A stretch of 64,000 bases of DNA from Zobellia uliginosa (GTDB lineage: Bacteria; Bacteroidota; Bacteroidia; Flavobacteriales; Flavobacteriaceae). Shown piece after piece: positions 8,132 through 17,016 of the stretch. Numbering within the stretch: position 1 is the first letter of the stretch; every line of letters begins with the position of its first letter. The position numbers and the translations under genes are program-made. The notes below the pieces were generated by a model that made no database searches, was not told the DNA's origin, and saw only the letters and a program-made list of their open reading frames with translations. Location: NCBI RefSeq assembly GCF_900156625.1, contig NZ_FTOB01000001.1, forward strand, positions 744,001-808,000. Reading direction: 5' to 3'.

Positions 8132-8450
8132 TTTGTTTTTTGAATCGCGAAAATACGCCTTTATGAACAAAAGGTTATACTTGTGTTACTTTCAATCGAT
8201 GTTTTACAGTCCAATATTAAGAAATTATGAATCAAGGTTTGTGTGCTAATGGTTTTTTTGGTGGAAGGCGCCCTTTGGATCAATGCATTGAAAGTGCGTT
8301 TTAGTAATGTAAATCGAACTTTGTCTTTTTTGAGGCCCCGTTCAGCTGGGGAGATGTAAGTTCTTGTGGGAAAGTGCTACCAATGTTACCCAAGTTACGC
8401 ATGCTGTACCGACGGAGTGTTAACTTTGTAATGAATTAAAGAAGATTGAA
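8132..8450. other. 319-bp divergent intergenic region
   Basis: This lies between the divergent tag and thioredoxin-fold genes. The plus-strand promoter box at its right end is the only element I can support. I see no tRNA, clear hairpin or small gene with a plausible start. Confidence 0.5.
8421..8428 (+). promoter_or_regulatory. Candidate -7 promoter box
   Basis: TAACTTTG fits TAnnTTTG and lies 22 bp before the ATG of the thioredoxin-fold gene. Confidence 0.5.
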
Positions 8451-9077
8451 ATGGCAATACCTACAACATTGAACAATACCCAGCAATTACTTGAAAAAGC
8501 CTTGTCGCAAGCAATTTCTTACGACGATTATCGTGCCATGGTTGGCCAATTGGCCTTAGAGGGGAAGTCTACCGGACCGAACCAGACCGAAGCCTTGGCC
8601 AATTATACCATGCTTAACGATAGGCGGATGAAACGTTTTGATAAGACCGTTAAACTCAGTGATGAACATGTTGCTCAAATTGCCAAGCTCGATAAAAACT
8701 TGCAACTGATCGTTTTGACTGAAAGTTGGTGTGGGGATGCGGCCCCGGCCTTGCCCGTTATCAATAAGGTGGCCCAGTTGAGCGAACATATCGATTTCAA
8801 AGTGGTTTTGAGGGATGAGCATATAGACCTTATGAACCAGTTTTTGACCAATGGCGGAATGTCTATCCCTAAATTGATTTTTTGGGACCGTGAAAACCAA
8901 GAAGTACTTGCTGATTGGGGACCCCGACCTGAGCCTGCCGCAAAATTGGTGGCCGACCATAAGGCAAAACACGGAACGCTGTTACCTGAAATCAAAGAGG
9001 AAATACAGCAGTGGTACAATAAAGATAAGGGGCAAACAATGTTGAAAGAGCTCTTAGCGCGCCTTCCCTTGAAATAG
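8451..9077 (+). CDS. Thioredoxin-fold protein with single active-site Cys
   Basis: A 208-residue cytoplasmic protein (no signal peptide). After about 85 mostly helical residues comes a thioredoxin fold: the strand LIVLTESWCGDAAPALPVI holds the active-site loop as W-C-G-D-A, and GGMSIPKLIFW provides the cis-Pro loop. The classical CxxC is therefore reduced to one cysteine, so it cannot act as an ordinary dithiol oxidoreductase; a monothiol or binding role is more likely. Members of this thioredoxin_9-like group are common in Bacteroidota. Its 3' end overlaps the convergent TonB-like gene by 24 bp. Confidence 0.85.
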   Translation: MAIPTTLNNTQQLLEKALSQAISYDDYRAMVGQLALEGKSTGPNQTEALANYTMLNDRRMKRFDKTVKLSDEHVAQIAKLDKNLQLIVLTESWCGDAAPALPVINKVAQLSEHIDFKVVLRDEHIDLMNQFLTNGGMSIPKLIFWDRENQEVLADWGPRPEPAAKLVADHKAKHGTLLPEIKEEIQQWYNKDKGQTMLKELLARLPLK

Positions 9078-9785
9078 GTAGGTGATCGTGCCTTTTTGTA
9101 TGGACTTTTCACCAGAGCTGAATTTCGCCTTTAAAGCGTAGGCTATGGCGTTGTCTATAAGACAACCGTTAGTGGTTCCGGAGCTTTTGGCGTTGTAATC
9201 GGCATCGACAACATTACCTGTGGCATCTACTTGAATGTTTATGACCACTTTTCCTCCTTCTATACAGGTGTATATGGGAGGGGGTAATTTGTAGTAGCTG
9301 CGGTTTACCAAAGAATAGGAAACCGAAGTTCGGCGTTTGGCCAAGTTATTGGTGAATTCTTTCTTTTGGGCTTCTTTTTCGCCTAATAGCTGCTTGGCTT
9401 CCTCGCGCTTCTTTTTTAGTTCCTTTACGCGTTCGGCATATTCGGAATCGGAAAGCATGCCCGTTGGGTCGTCGTTATTCTCGGCGGCCAATTTTTCCTC
9501 CATCAACTCCTCAAGGGTTTTCAAGGGTTCTGGGTTGCCGTAGCTGGGCTTTGCCGCTTCGTTATACGCCATATGGCTTTTAAGGGGGTCCGATTTTTCA
9601 ATTTCCTCCTTTAGCTCTTCCTTTTTTTCGAGAAGTTCTTCAATGTCTTCTTCCAGCATCATTTCCACCACGTACTCGTCCTGCTCCTTTTCTTGCCCTA
9701 AATGAATGTTGTACAAGGCCAACACGATTATGGACATCGAAAAGATGGTGATAAGAAACGATAAGTGTTTACGGTTCAAGGTCAT
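9054..9785 (-). CDS. TonB-like protein (TM, coiled coil, TonB_C-type domain)
   Basis: A 243-residue protein with one N-terminal transmembrane helix (about residues 9-27), a long Glu/Lys-rich region predicted to be coiled coil (about 35-150), and a C-terminal domain resembling TonB C-domains: GGKVVINIQVDATGNVVDADYNA. Energy transducers of this shape link ExbBD to outer-membrane receptors, but the Pro-rich spacer is replaced by charged coiled coil and no exbB/exbD gene is nearby, so a structural envelope role is also possible. It is the last gene of the ftsX-uppP-truB strand, 69 bp after truB. Confidence 0.65.
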   Translation of the reverse strand: MTLNRKHLSFLITIFSMSIIVLALYNIHLGQEKEQDEYVVEMMLEEDIEELLEKKEELKEEIEKSDPLKSHMAYNEAAKPSYGNPEPLKTLEELMEEKLAAENNDDPTGMLSDSEYAERVKELKKKREEAKQLLGEKEAQKKEFTNNLAKRRTSVSYSLVNRSYYKLPPPIYTCIEGGKVVINIQVDATGNVVDADYNAKSSGTTNGCLIDNAIAYALKAKFSSGEKSIQKGTITYLFQGKAR

Positions 9786-9854
9786 GGTGGTATAACCACA
9801 ATTTTAAAAAAATATTTTAATTATTCGTTGAACGGAAAGGCTAAGGTGTTCTTT

Positions 9855-10568
9855 TTACGATTTTGTCGTTTTTCCCAGTAGATTTTCCGCAAAAACATTA
9901 GGGTCTGTGGCTGTATTTACGTTGTATCCTCCTATTTTGGTTCTTCTGAGTTCAGATAAATGGCCTCCGCTCCCTAATGCTTGTCCCAAATCGTGTGCCA
10001 AGGATCTAATGTAGGTGCCTTTACTGCAAACAATCCTGAATTTTAGCTCGGGCAGTTTCATTTCGGTGATTTCAAAAGTTGAAACGTTTACGGTCCTTGT
10101 TTTTATTTCCACATCCTTTCCTTCTCGGGCATATTCGTAAAGGCGTTTACCGTCTTTTTTTAGGGCTGAAAATACAGGGGGGCGTTGCTCGATATCGCCT
10201 ATAAACTGTGAGAGGGTCTCGTTGAGCAAGGCTTCGGTGATATGTTCGGTAGGGTAGGTTTGGTCGACTTCGGTTTCCAGATCGTACGAAGGGGTCGTGG
10301 CGCCGAGGGTAATGGTGCCTGTATATTCCTTTACCTGGCCTTGAAGCTCCGGTATTTTCTTGGTGAACTTTCCGCAGCAAATAATGAGTAGTCCCGTGGC
10401 TAAAGGGTCTAAGGTTCCCGCATGGCCGATTTTAAACTTCTTGAGCTTGAATTTTGAGCGAATGGCCCATTTTAATTTGTTTACGGCTTGAAAAGACGAC
10501 CATCCTAGCGGCTTGTCTATAAGCAATATTTGTCCGTCAAGAAAGTCTTCTTTGCTACGCGAATCCAT
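9855..10568 (-). CDS. truB: tRNA pseudouridine(55) synthase
   Basis: A 237-residue enzyme that makes pseudouridine 55 in the T-loop of tRNAs. The catalytic Asp lies in GHAGTLDPLATGLL (about residues 49-62). Other TruB signatures are the N-terminal DKPLGWSSFQAVNKLK and later CSKGTYIRSLAHDLG. It is shorter than the E. coli enzyme because the C-terminal PUA extension is minimal, as is common in this phylum. It follows uppP by 41 bp on the same strand. Confidence 0.96.
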   Translation of the reverse strand: MDSRSKEDFLDGQILLIDKPLGWSSFQAVNKLKWAIRSKFKLKKFKIGHAGTLDPLATGLLIICCGKFTKKIPELQGQVKEYTGTITLGATTPSYDLETEVDQTYPTEHITEALLNETLSQFIGDIEQRPPVFSALKKDGKRLYEYAREGKDVEIKTRTVNVSTFEITEMKLPELKFRIVCSKGTYIRSLAHDLGQALGSGGHLSELRRTKIGGYNVNTATDPNVFAENLLGKTTKS

Positions 10569-10609
10569 GTAAAAAATATTAATCCCTTTTTAGCGAAACT
10601 GAAATCGCT

Positions 10610-11404
10610 CTAACTCATAAAACCGTAGGCAATGGCGATCAGACCTACAACAAAGCAGTAAATGGCGAAGTAAGAAAGCTTGCTCTTCTTGACCAATTGG
10701 ATCATCCAGGTACAGGCGGCGAGACCGGCTACAAAGGCAGCGATAAAACCTGCGCCCATGGCAACATTGTTTCCGCCGTCAAAGTTAAGGTCACCGCTCA
10801 TAAGGTCTTTTGCTATTTTTCCAAAAATCAGGGGTACGACCATCAAGAACGAAAAACGGGCCGCCTTGGTCTTGTCTACGCCCAGAAGTACCGATGTGGA
10901 GATGGTGGCACCACTTCTTGATATACCCGGCAACATGGCTATGGCCTGTGAGATACCTACGATCAGTGCGTTGCCGAAACTAACTTTTTTATCCGTGTCC
11001 TTGGCCTTGTCGGCAAAATATAAAAGAACGGCCGTTATCAATAGCATAAAGCCTACGAAGCGAACGTTGCCCCCGAAAAAGGCTTCCAGTTGTTCTTCAA
11101 AGAAGAGACCCACGAAAACGGCGGGCAACATAGATATGATAATCTTTACCGAGAATTGGGCTTCTTCGTTCCATTTAAAACTAAAAAGACCGCTGATGAT
11201 TTCCCATATGTCTTTCCTGAAAACCACAATGGTACTCAAGGCGGTGGCAAAGTGTAGTACCACGGTAAACAATAGGCTTTCTTCGGGTACGGAATGGTCG
11301 CCCAAAATGGCTTTTCCCAATTCTAAATGTCCACTTGATGATACAGGTAAAAATTCGGTCAATCCTTGAATGATACCGAGAATGATGGCGTCTAGCGTCT
11401 CCAA
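10610..11404 (-). CDS. uppP: Undecaprenyl-diphosphate phosphatase
   Basis: A 264-residue polytopic membrane enzyme that recycles undecaprenyl pyrophosphate to the lipid carrier used in cell-wall and polysaccharide synthesis (BacA/UppP family). Both catalytic motifs are present: the Glu-rich GLTEFLPVSSSGHL near the N-terminus, and LPGISRSGATIS in the second half. Its start is one base after the DUF3098 stop, so the two are tightly coupled in the ftsX-DUF3098-uppP-truB operon. Confidence 0.97.
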   Translation of the reverse strand: METLDAIILGIIQGLTEFLPVSSSGHLELGKAILGDHSVPEESLLFTVVLHFATALSTIVVFRKDIWEIISGLFSFKWNEEAQFSVKIIISMLPAVFVGLFFEEQLEAFFGGNVRFVGFMLLITAVLLYFADKAKDTDKKVSFGNALIVGISQAIAMLPGISRSGATISTSVLLGVDKTKAARFSFLMVVPLIFGKIAKDLMSGDLNFDGGNNVAMGAGFIAAFVAGLAACTWMIQLVKKSKLSYFAIYCFVVGLIAIAYGFMS

Positions 11405-11405
11405 A

Positions 11406-11675
11406 TTAGTCTTTCTTCTTGTGCGGATTCAACAATATGGCGTATATCTCAATACCCAGGCCTATGAGGACAAGGGTCGGGGCCAGACGGATTCTCCTAA
11501 AACTGTAGATGTCTTCGTTGAATACATTGGGGTCGTCACTACCGCCACCGCTCATGAGTATAAAGCCTATGGCTATAAATGCAAGACCGACGAAAAAGAA
11601 GGTGTAGTTCTTTTTCTGAAAAATAAATTCTTGCGTGACCTGTTTGCCTGTCTGTTCTTTTTGTTTCTTACCCAT
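11406..11675 (-). CDS. DUF3098 small membrane protein
   Basis: An 89-residue protein with two transmembrane helices (about residues 25-42 and 64-82) and Lys-rich ends. It matches DUF3098, a Bacteroidota family found between ftsX and uppP, with the typical FAIGFILMSGGGSDDPNVFN loop. Its constant position between a division gene and a lipid-carrier gene suggests a link to envelope growth, but no function is known. It sits 88 bp after ftsX and 1 bp before uppP. Confidence 0.88.
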   Translation of the reverse strand: MGKKQKEQTGKQVTQEFIFQKKNYTFFFVGLAFIAIGFILMSGGGSDDPNVFNEDIYSFRRIRLAPTLVLIGLGIEIYAILLNPHKKKD

Positions 11676-11763
11676 GCTGCAAATTTAACGAAGTTCTATT
11701 TAAAAAAGTTTATGGTCGTAAAGGTTTATTGTATCAAGGGCGTTTCTGCTAGTATTGGCGGGC

Positions 11764-12642
11764 CTAATAATAGAGTTCATCGGTTCTGAGGTTCAAGAAC
11801 CGTTGTGTTGCGAAAAAGGTGCTGATCAGTGATATGAAAATACCCAAGACAAAAATTGCCGTATAGAGCAAGCCCAGTTGTTCCATATCCTTAAAGAGTT
11901 CCAGTTCCGGAAAGTTTTGGTCTAAATAATACAAGACTCCGGTCAAGGCCAAAAGCGCGGTTAGGGCGCCGAACATGCCCAGTTTGATGTTCATCCATAT
12001 AAAAGGACGGCGAATAAAGGTCTTGGTGGCCCCTACCATTTGCATGGTCTTGATGATAAAGCGTTTCGAGTAAATACTCAATCGTATAGAGCTGTTGATG
12101 AGTAAGATGGCGATAAAGGTAAGCGCGCCACTGGCGATCAAGATCCAAAAACTGATCCGTTTTACGTTTTCGCTCAAAAGGCCGACCAAGGGCTTGTCGT
12201 AACTTACTTCTTCAATATAGGCTTTTTGGGCAAGGGTGGTGGCCAATGAATCGATTTCTTGGGGGGTGACATAATCGGCCCGTAATTGTAGGTCGATGGA
12301 GTTTTTAAGCGGATTGTACCCTAAGAAATCCTGAAAATCCTCGCCTATTTCCTCACTGTGCTGTTCGGCAGCCTCTTCTTTTGAGACAAATACCGCACTT
12401 TTGGTATGTTCGGCCTGTAAAAGGTTTTTTTGTAATTGGTCTATTTCCGACTCTTTGGCTTCATCCTTTAGGAAAATGGAAATGGTAATCTGTTCTTTAA
12501 AATGATCGGCCATCTTCTTGGTGTTAATGACCAGAAGACCCAAAATTCCCAATAAAAATAGCACCAATGCAATGCTCAATACCACCGAAAAATAAGATGA
12601 TATCAATTTTTGTTTCTGATATTGTTCAAAAGACTTACCCAT
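11764..12642 (-). CDS. ftsX: Cell division protein FtsX
   Basis: A 292-residue permease-like protein. It has a short cytoplasmic N-terminus, TM1 at about residues 18-38, an extracytoplasmic domain with the FtsX fold (ITISIFLKDEAKESEIDQL...), and three C-terminal helices (about 165-190, 213-235 and 260-280). FtsX pairs with the ATPase FtsE to control peptidoglycan hydrolases at division. ftsE is not in this window, which is usual in this phylum where it lies elsewhere. It is the first gene of the minus-strand cluster and is divergent from leuS. Confidence 0.93.
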   Translation of the reverse strand: MGKSFEQYQKQKLISSYFSVVLSIALVLFLLGILGLLVINTKKMADHFKEQITISIFLKDEAKESEIDQLQKNLLQAEHTKSAVFVSKEEAAEQHSEEIGEDFQDFLGYNPLKNSIDLQLRADYVTPQEIDSLATTLAQKAYIEEVSYDKPLVGLLSENVKRISFWILIASGALTFIAILLINSSIRLSIYSKRFIIKTMQMVGATKTFIRRPFIWMNIKLGMFGALTALLALTGVLYYLDQNFPELELFKDMEQLGLLYTAIFVLGIFISLISTFFATQRFLNLRTDELYY

Positions 12643-12688
12643 AATCGCGTATACGGGCGTAAATTTAGGAAAGTAAATTGAATAAACT

Positions 12689-12696
12689 TATTTTTG
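12689..12696 (+). promoter_or_regulatory. Candidate -7 promoter box for leuS
   Basis: TATTTTTG fits TAnnTTTG, 26 bp before the leuS ATG, in the 80-bp gap between the divergent ftsX and leuS. Confidence 0.45.
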
Positions 12697-12722
12697 CGCC
12701 ACATTGAAAAGAAAGATATCAG

Positions 12723-15700
12723 ATGCACTACGATTTTAGGAAAATAGAGAAAGATTGGCAAGACTTTTGGGCCAAGAACGAAACCTTCAAGGCCGAGAAC
12801 AATTCCGATAAACCAAAGTACTATGTGTTGGACATGTTTCCTTACCCTTCAGGTGCCGGATTACATGTGGGGCATCCGCTCGGGTACATCGCCAGCGATA
12901 TCTATGCACGCTATAAAAGGCATAAAGGTTTTAATGTCTTGCACCCGCAAGGCTACGATTCTTTTGGTTTGCCGGCGGAGCAGTACGCCATCCAGACCGG
13001 ACAGCATCCGGCCATTACTACGGAAGCCAATATAAAAACCTATAGGAGGCAACTGGATCAGTTGGGCTTTTCTTTTGATTGGAGCCGTGAGGTACGTACT
13101 TCCGATCCCCAGTATTACAAATGGACGCAGTGGATCTTTATTCAGTTGTTCAATTCGTGGTACAACAAAACTTCCGACAAGGCGGAAGCTATCGATAGTT
13201 TGGTTGCCATCTTCGAAGCGGAAGGAAATGTGAATGTGCAAGCGGTTTGTGACGAAGATATAGCGCAGTTTTCGGCGGCCGATTGGAAGGCCTTTTCAGC
13301 TAAGGAAAAACAAGAAATTTTATTAAAATACCGCCTGACCTATTTGGCGGAAAGCGAGGTCAACTGGTGTCCTGCCCTAGGTACGGTCTTGGCCAACGAC
13401 GAGATTGTCAATGGGGTTTCCGAACGCGGGGGGCATCCGGTAGTCCGTAAAAAAATGACCCAGTGGAGCATGCGTATCACGGCCTATGCCCAGCGTTTGC
13501 TCGATGGCTTAAATACGGTAGATTGGCCGCAGCCCCTGAAAGATTCACAGACCAACTGGATCGGTAGAAGTGAAGGTGCCGAGGTGGAGTTCGCCTTAAA
13601 AGGATCGGAACATAAGATAGCCGTATTTACGACCCGCCCCGATACTATTTTTGGGGTGAGTTTTATGACCTTGGCCCCAGAACACGAACTGGTCACCAAG
13701 ATAACCACGCCCGAACAGAAGGCGGAGGTAGAGGCCTATATAGAAGCTACAGCCAAACGTAGCGAACGTGAACGTATGGCCGATGTAAAAACCATTTCGG
13801 GTGTCTTTACCGGAGCCTATGCCGAGCATCCGTTTACCAAAGAGCCGATTCCGGTTTGGATCGGTGACTATGTATTGGCCGGATATGGTACGGGAGCCGT
13901 AATGTCAGTGCCTTGTGGAGATCAAAGGGATTACGATTTTGCCAAGCATTTCAATATTCCCATCCCAAATATTTTTGAAGGGGTCGATATATCGGAGGAA
14001 GCCTTTGCCGATAAGGCGACCACCGTTATCGCCAATTCCGATTTCTTGAACGGCTTGGGCTATAAGGAGGCTACTTCAAAGGCCATTGCCGAATTGGAAA
14101 AATTGGGTGTGGGAACAGGTAAGGTCAACTACCGCCTGCGCGATGCCGTTTTTAGCCGTCAGCGCTATTGGGGCGAGCCCTTTCCTGTGTATTATGTAGA
14201 TGGAATGCCGCAAATGATCGCTGCTGAATATTTGCCCATAAAATTACCGGAAGTCGATAAATATTTACCTACCGAAACCGGGGAGCCGCCTTTGGGCAAT
14301 GCTGCCGTCTGGGCTTGGGATACGGAGAAGAATGAGGTTGTTGCGAATGATAAGATTGATAATAAGACCGTTTTTCCTCTTGAGTTGAATACCATGCCGG
14401 GCTGGGCGGGAAGCTCACAGTACTTTAACCGTTACATGGATCCACATAATGAAAATGAAATTTTCTCCAAGGAAGCCATTGACTATTGGCAAGATGTGGA
14501 CTTGTACATTGGGGGAAGCGAACATGCTACGGGGCATTTGCTATATAGCCGTTTCTGGCAGAAGTTTATGTTTGACCTAGGTTTGGTGCCTAAAGATGAG
14601 TTTGCTAAAAAGCTGATCAATCAGGGGATGATTACTGGTACTAGTGCTTTTGTTTATAAGGTTGCATATGAGGTGAGTACAATTGTTGATGGAGGTTATG
14701 ATGAAAAGGAGATAAGTGATTTTCAATCAAAAGTTATAAGTGATAACCCAGTATTTGTTTCTAAAAATGTTAGAGACAAAATTGTAAGTTGCGACAAGGC
14801 TGAGTTCAAAAACTTAACTGAGTCCGTAAAACAGGTGACAAATAGGATTGGAGAAAAGTTGACTGAGAAGTTTCCTAAAACACAAGTCGAAATCCGTTTG
14901 TGGACAGGGCGGAGTTTTGACATGCCTCTACATGCAGATGTATCATTCGTTAACGCTTCGGATGAATTAGATGTCGAAGCATTTAAAAATTGGCGAGAAG
15001 AATATAAGAATGCTCAGTTTATAACTGAAGAAGATGGAACTTTCAAAGTATCTCGCGAAGTCGAAAAAATGTCCAAGTCCAAATACAACGTGGTCAACCC
15101 CGATGCCATTTGTGAGGAGTACGGGGCCGATTCATTGCGTCTGTACGAAATGTTCTTGGGGCCCTTGGAGCAATCCAAGCCTTGGAATACTGCAGGTATC
15201 ACGGGGGTACACAGCTTCTTGAAAAAACTATGGCGTTTGTACCATTCGGGCCCTGAAGGTGCCTTTGAGGTGTCGGAAGCCGAACCGTCAAAAGACAGTT
15301 ACAAGACCCTGCACAAGACCATTAAAAAAGTTGAGGAAGATATCGAGAACTTTAGTTTCAATACCTCGGTGTCTACCTTTATGATCGCAGTAAACGAATT
15401 GAGTTCGCAGAAATGCAACAGCCGTGCGGTGTTGGAACCCATGGCAATTTTAGTATCGCCCTACGCGCCCCATATTGCCGAGGAACTTTGGAGTAAATTA
15501 GGTCATGAGGGTTCGATCGCTACGGTAGCCTTTCCGAAATTCGAAGAAAAATACCTAGTGGAAAGCAGTAAGGAATACCCGGTTTCCTTCAATGGAAAAA
15601 TGCGTTTTAAACTAGAGCTTCCGCTAGACTTGAGCAAAGATGAAATTGAGGCGGCGGTAATGGCCCATGAAAAAACACAGCAGCAATTGCAAGGGCGTAC

Positions 15701-15752
15701 GCCTAAAAAAGTGATCGTGGTGCCCGGTAAAATTGTTAATATCGTAGGCTAA
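12723..15752 (+). CDS. leuS: Leucine--tRNA ligase with enlarged, AT-rich block
   Basis: A 1009-residue class I synthetase that charges tRNA(Leu). The HIGH motif is in PYPSGAGLHVGHPLGY (about residues 41-56) and the KMSKS motif is EKMSKS at about residues 781-786. The CP1 editing domain lies in between, around 220-420. Flavobacterial LeuRS is usually about 930-950 residues; this one has roughly 65-70 extra residues at about 647-735, in the leucine-specific region just before KMSKS. That stretch (about 14640-15060) is visibly more AT-rich and uses different codons from the rest, then returns abruptly to the local style at KMSKS. All catalytic motifs look intact, so it is probably functional, with a recombined or inserted segment. 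Confidence 0.96.
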   Translation: MHYDFRKIEKDWQDFWAKNETFKAENNSDKPKYYVLDMFPYPSGAGLHVGHPLGYIASDIYARYKRHKGFNVLHPQGYDSFGLPAEQYAIQTGQHPAITTEANIKTYRRQLDQLGFSFDWSREVRTSDPQYYKWTQWIFIQLFNSWYNKTSDKAEAIDSLVAIFEAEGNVNVQAVCDEDIAQFSAADWKAFSAKEKQEILLKYRLTYLAESEVNWCPALGTVLANDEIVNGVSERGGHPVVRKKMTQWSMRITAYAQRLLDGLNTVDWPQPLKDSQTNWIGRSEGAEVEFALKGSEHKIAVFTTRPDTIFGVSFMTLAPEHELVTKITTPEQKAEVEAYIEATAKRSERERMADVKTISGVFTGAYAEHPFTKEPIPVWIGDYVLAGYGTGAVMSVPCGDQRDYDFAKHFNIPIPNIFEGVDISEEAFADKATTVIANSDFLNGLGYKEATSKAIAELEKLGVGTGKVNYRLRDAVFSRQRYWGEPFPVYYVDGMPQMIAAEYLPIKLPEVDKYLPTETGEPPLGNAAVWAWDTEKNEVVANDKIDNKTVFPLELNTMPGWAGSSQYFNRYMDPHNENEIFSKEAIDYWQDVDLYIGGSEHATGHLLYSRFWQKFMFDLGLVPKDEFAKKLINQGMITGTSAFVYKVAYEVSTIVDGGYDEKEISDFQSKVISDNPVFVSKNVRDKIVSCDKAEFKNLTESVKQVTNRIGEKLTEKFPKTQVEIRLWTGRSFDMPLHADVSFVNASDELDVEAFKNWREEYKNAQFITEEDGTFKVSREVEKMSKSKYNVVNPDAICEEYGADSLRLYEMFLGPLEQSKPWNTAGITGVHSFLKKLWRLYHSGPEGAFEVSEAEPSKDSYKTLHKTIKKVEEDIENFSFNTSVSTFMIAVNELSSQKCNSRAVLEPMAILVSPYAPHIAEELWSKLGHEGSIATVAFPKFEEKYLVESSKEYPVSFNGKMRFKLELPLDLSKDEIEAAVMAHEKTQQQLQGRTPKKVIVVPGKIVNIVG

Positions 15753-15779
15753 GCTATACGGCCATCAACTTGGTGTAAT

Positions 15780-16034
15780 ATGGACTATATTGAAATTCTC
15801 GGGTTGGTGGCCGCTATTCTGACCACGGCCGGCTATGTGCCCCAGGTCTACAAAACCTGGGTAGACAAATCTACCAAAGACATTTCGCTTACGACCTATC
15901 TGGTGCTCTTTGTAGGGGTAGTACTGTGGCTGATCTACGGTTTGATGATCAGTAGCCTACCTGTTACCTTGGCCAATGCCGTAACGGCCTGCCTCCTTTT
16001 TTTAATGCTCGTTTTAAAGTTCAAGTACAAATAG
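15780..16034 (+). CDS. SemiSWEET-type sugar transporter
   Basis: An 84-residue protein with three transmembrane helices (about residues 5-25, 37-57 and 62-81), the size of a single bacterial SemiSWEET triple-helix bundle. The PQ motif is present in AGYVPQVYKTW, followed by STKDISLTTYLV, as in the MtN3/PQ-loop family. SemiSWEETs work as homodimers and let sugars move down their gradient. It lies 27 bp after leuS on the same strand and may be read from the leuS transcript; the substrate is unknown. Confidence 0.88.
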   Translation: MDYIEILGLVAAILTTAGYVPQVYKTWVDKSTKDISLTTYLVLFVGVVLWLIYGLMISSLPVTLANAVTACLLFLMLVLKFKYK

Positions 16035-16188
16035 GCCAAAGACATTTTGGCAGAATTTATTTAGCAAAACCTTGTCAATTTCTTTTGGCGGGGTTTTTGC
16101 TTTTGATAAGCTAGCGGATTGCAGAGGGTCTGCGTTCGTGTGGATTATGAAAAGCCGCACTTCATGTGTACGGGAAGTGAGACGGTAT

Positions 16189-16217
16189 TTGAAATGAAGA
16201 GTTTTTGATTATCTTTA
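16189..16217 (+). promoter_or_regulatory. Candidate promoter of the zinc metallopeptidase gene
   Basis: A TTG at 16189-16191 and a near-consensus -7 box TATCTTTA at 16210-16217, separated by 18 bp, lie 27 bp before the ATG at 16245. Confidence 0.4.
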
Positions 16218-16244
16218 AATTTAATTTAAAAAAGGAATATAGTT

Positions 16245-16940
16245 ATGATGGGATATTATATTTTGATAGGAGCCATAGCTTTAGTAAGCTGGTTGGTGAG
16301 CAGTAAGCTCAAGAGCAAGTTTAAGTATTATTCCAAGGTGCATTTGAGCAATGGAATGAGCGGTGCCGAGATTGCCGAAAAAATGTTGGCCGACCATGGT
16401 ATTCGCGATGTTAAGGTTGTTTCTACCGCCGGTATGCTTACCGATCATTACAACCCAAAGAACAAAACGGTAAATCTAAGTGAGGGTGTGTATAACCAAA
16501 GAAATGCAGCTTCTGCAGCGGTAGCGGCGCATGAATGTGGACATGCCGTGCAACATGCGCAGGCATATGAATGGTTGACCATGCGTTCTAAATTGGTGCC
16601 TGTAGTAAGCGTTACCTCAGGAATGTCTATGTGGGTCGTTTTTGGCGGTCTGATGCTTGGTGCTGCCGCAGGTGTTGGTCTTGGGTACTGGATCGCGGTT
16701 GCCGGATTGGTTATGATGGGCATGGCCACCCTGTTCAGTTTTATCACCCTACCTGTAGAATACGATGCCAGTAACCGTGCCCTGGCCTGGTTGAAGGCAA
16801 AGAACATAGTGACCCCGCAAGAATACAAGGGCTCAGAGGATGCCTTAAAGTGGGCTGCAAGAACCTACTTGGTTGCGGCTATCGGTTCTTTGGCCACCTT
16901 GGTCTATTGGGGAATGCAAGTACTTGGCGGAAGGGATTAA
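16245..16940 (+). CDS. Membrane zinc metallopeptidase (YugP type)
   Basis: A 231-residue inner-membrane protein of the neutral zinc metallopeptidase (YugP) family. The zinc motif is HECGH in VAAHECGHAVQHA (about residues 97-109), an HExxH site. Hydrophobic helices lie at the N-terminus (1-18), at about 125-170 as a pair, and near the C-terminus (about 205-225). Members are thought to take part in membrane protein quality control, but substrates are not established. It is followed by a strong bidirectional terminator shared with ferritin. Confidence 0.9.
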   Translation: MMGYYILIGAIALVSWLVSSKLKSKFKYYSKVHLSNGMSGAEIAEKMLADHGIRDVKVVSTAGMLTDHYNPKNKTVNLSEGVYNQRNAASAAVAAHECGHAVQHAQAYEWLTMRSKLVPVVSVTSGMSMWVVFGGLMLGAAAGVGLGYWIAVAGLVMMGMATLFSFITLPVEYDASNRALAWLKAKNIVTPQEYKGSEDALKWAARTYLVAAIGSLATLVYWGMQVLGGRD

Positions 16941-16962
16941 TTCAAGAAACCATAAGCATATA

Positions 16963-16996
16963 AAAAAGGCTGTCTAACTTGTTAGACAGCCTTTTT
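16963..16996. terminator. Bidirectional terminator
   Basis: A perfect inverted repeat (AAAAAGGCTGTCTAAC with GTTAGACAGCCTTTTT) with A and T runs on both sides, placed between the convergent metallopeptidase and ferritin genes. Confidence 0.9.
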
Positions 16997-17016
16997 CTTG
17001 AGTTAGCCTGAGTGTG

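Noticed and set aside
10680-11369. A 229-codon open frame on the plus strand opposite uppP
   Set aside because: It is a mirror of uppP, whose catalytic motifs are intact on the other strand; the plus-strand product has no recognisable feature.
16150-16200. A short stretch (AAGCCGCAC...GTGTACGG) that recalls group II intron domain V
   Set aside because: The upper stem is too short, the lower stem has mismatches and there is no intron or reverse-transcriptase gene nearby; it is probably chance.
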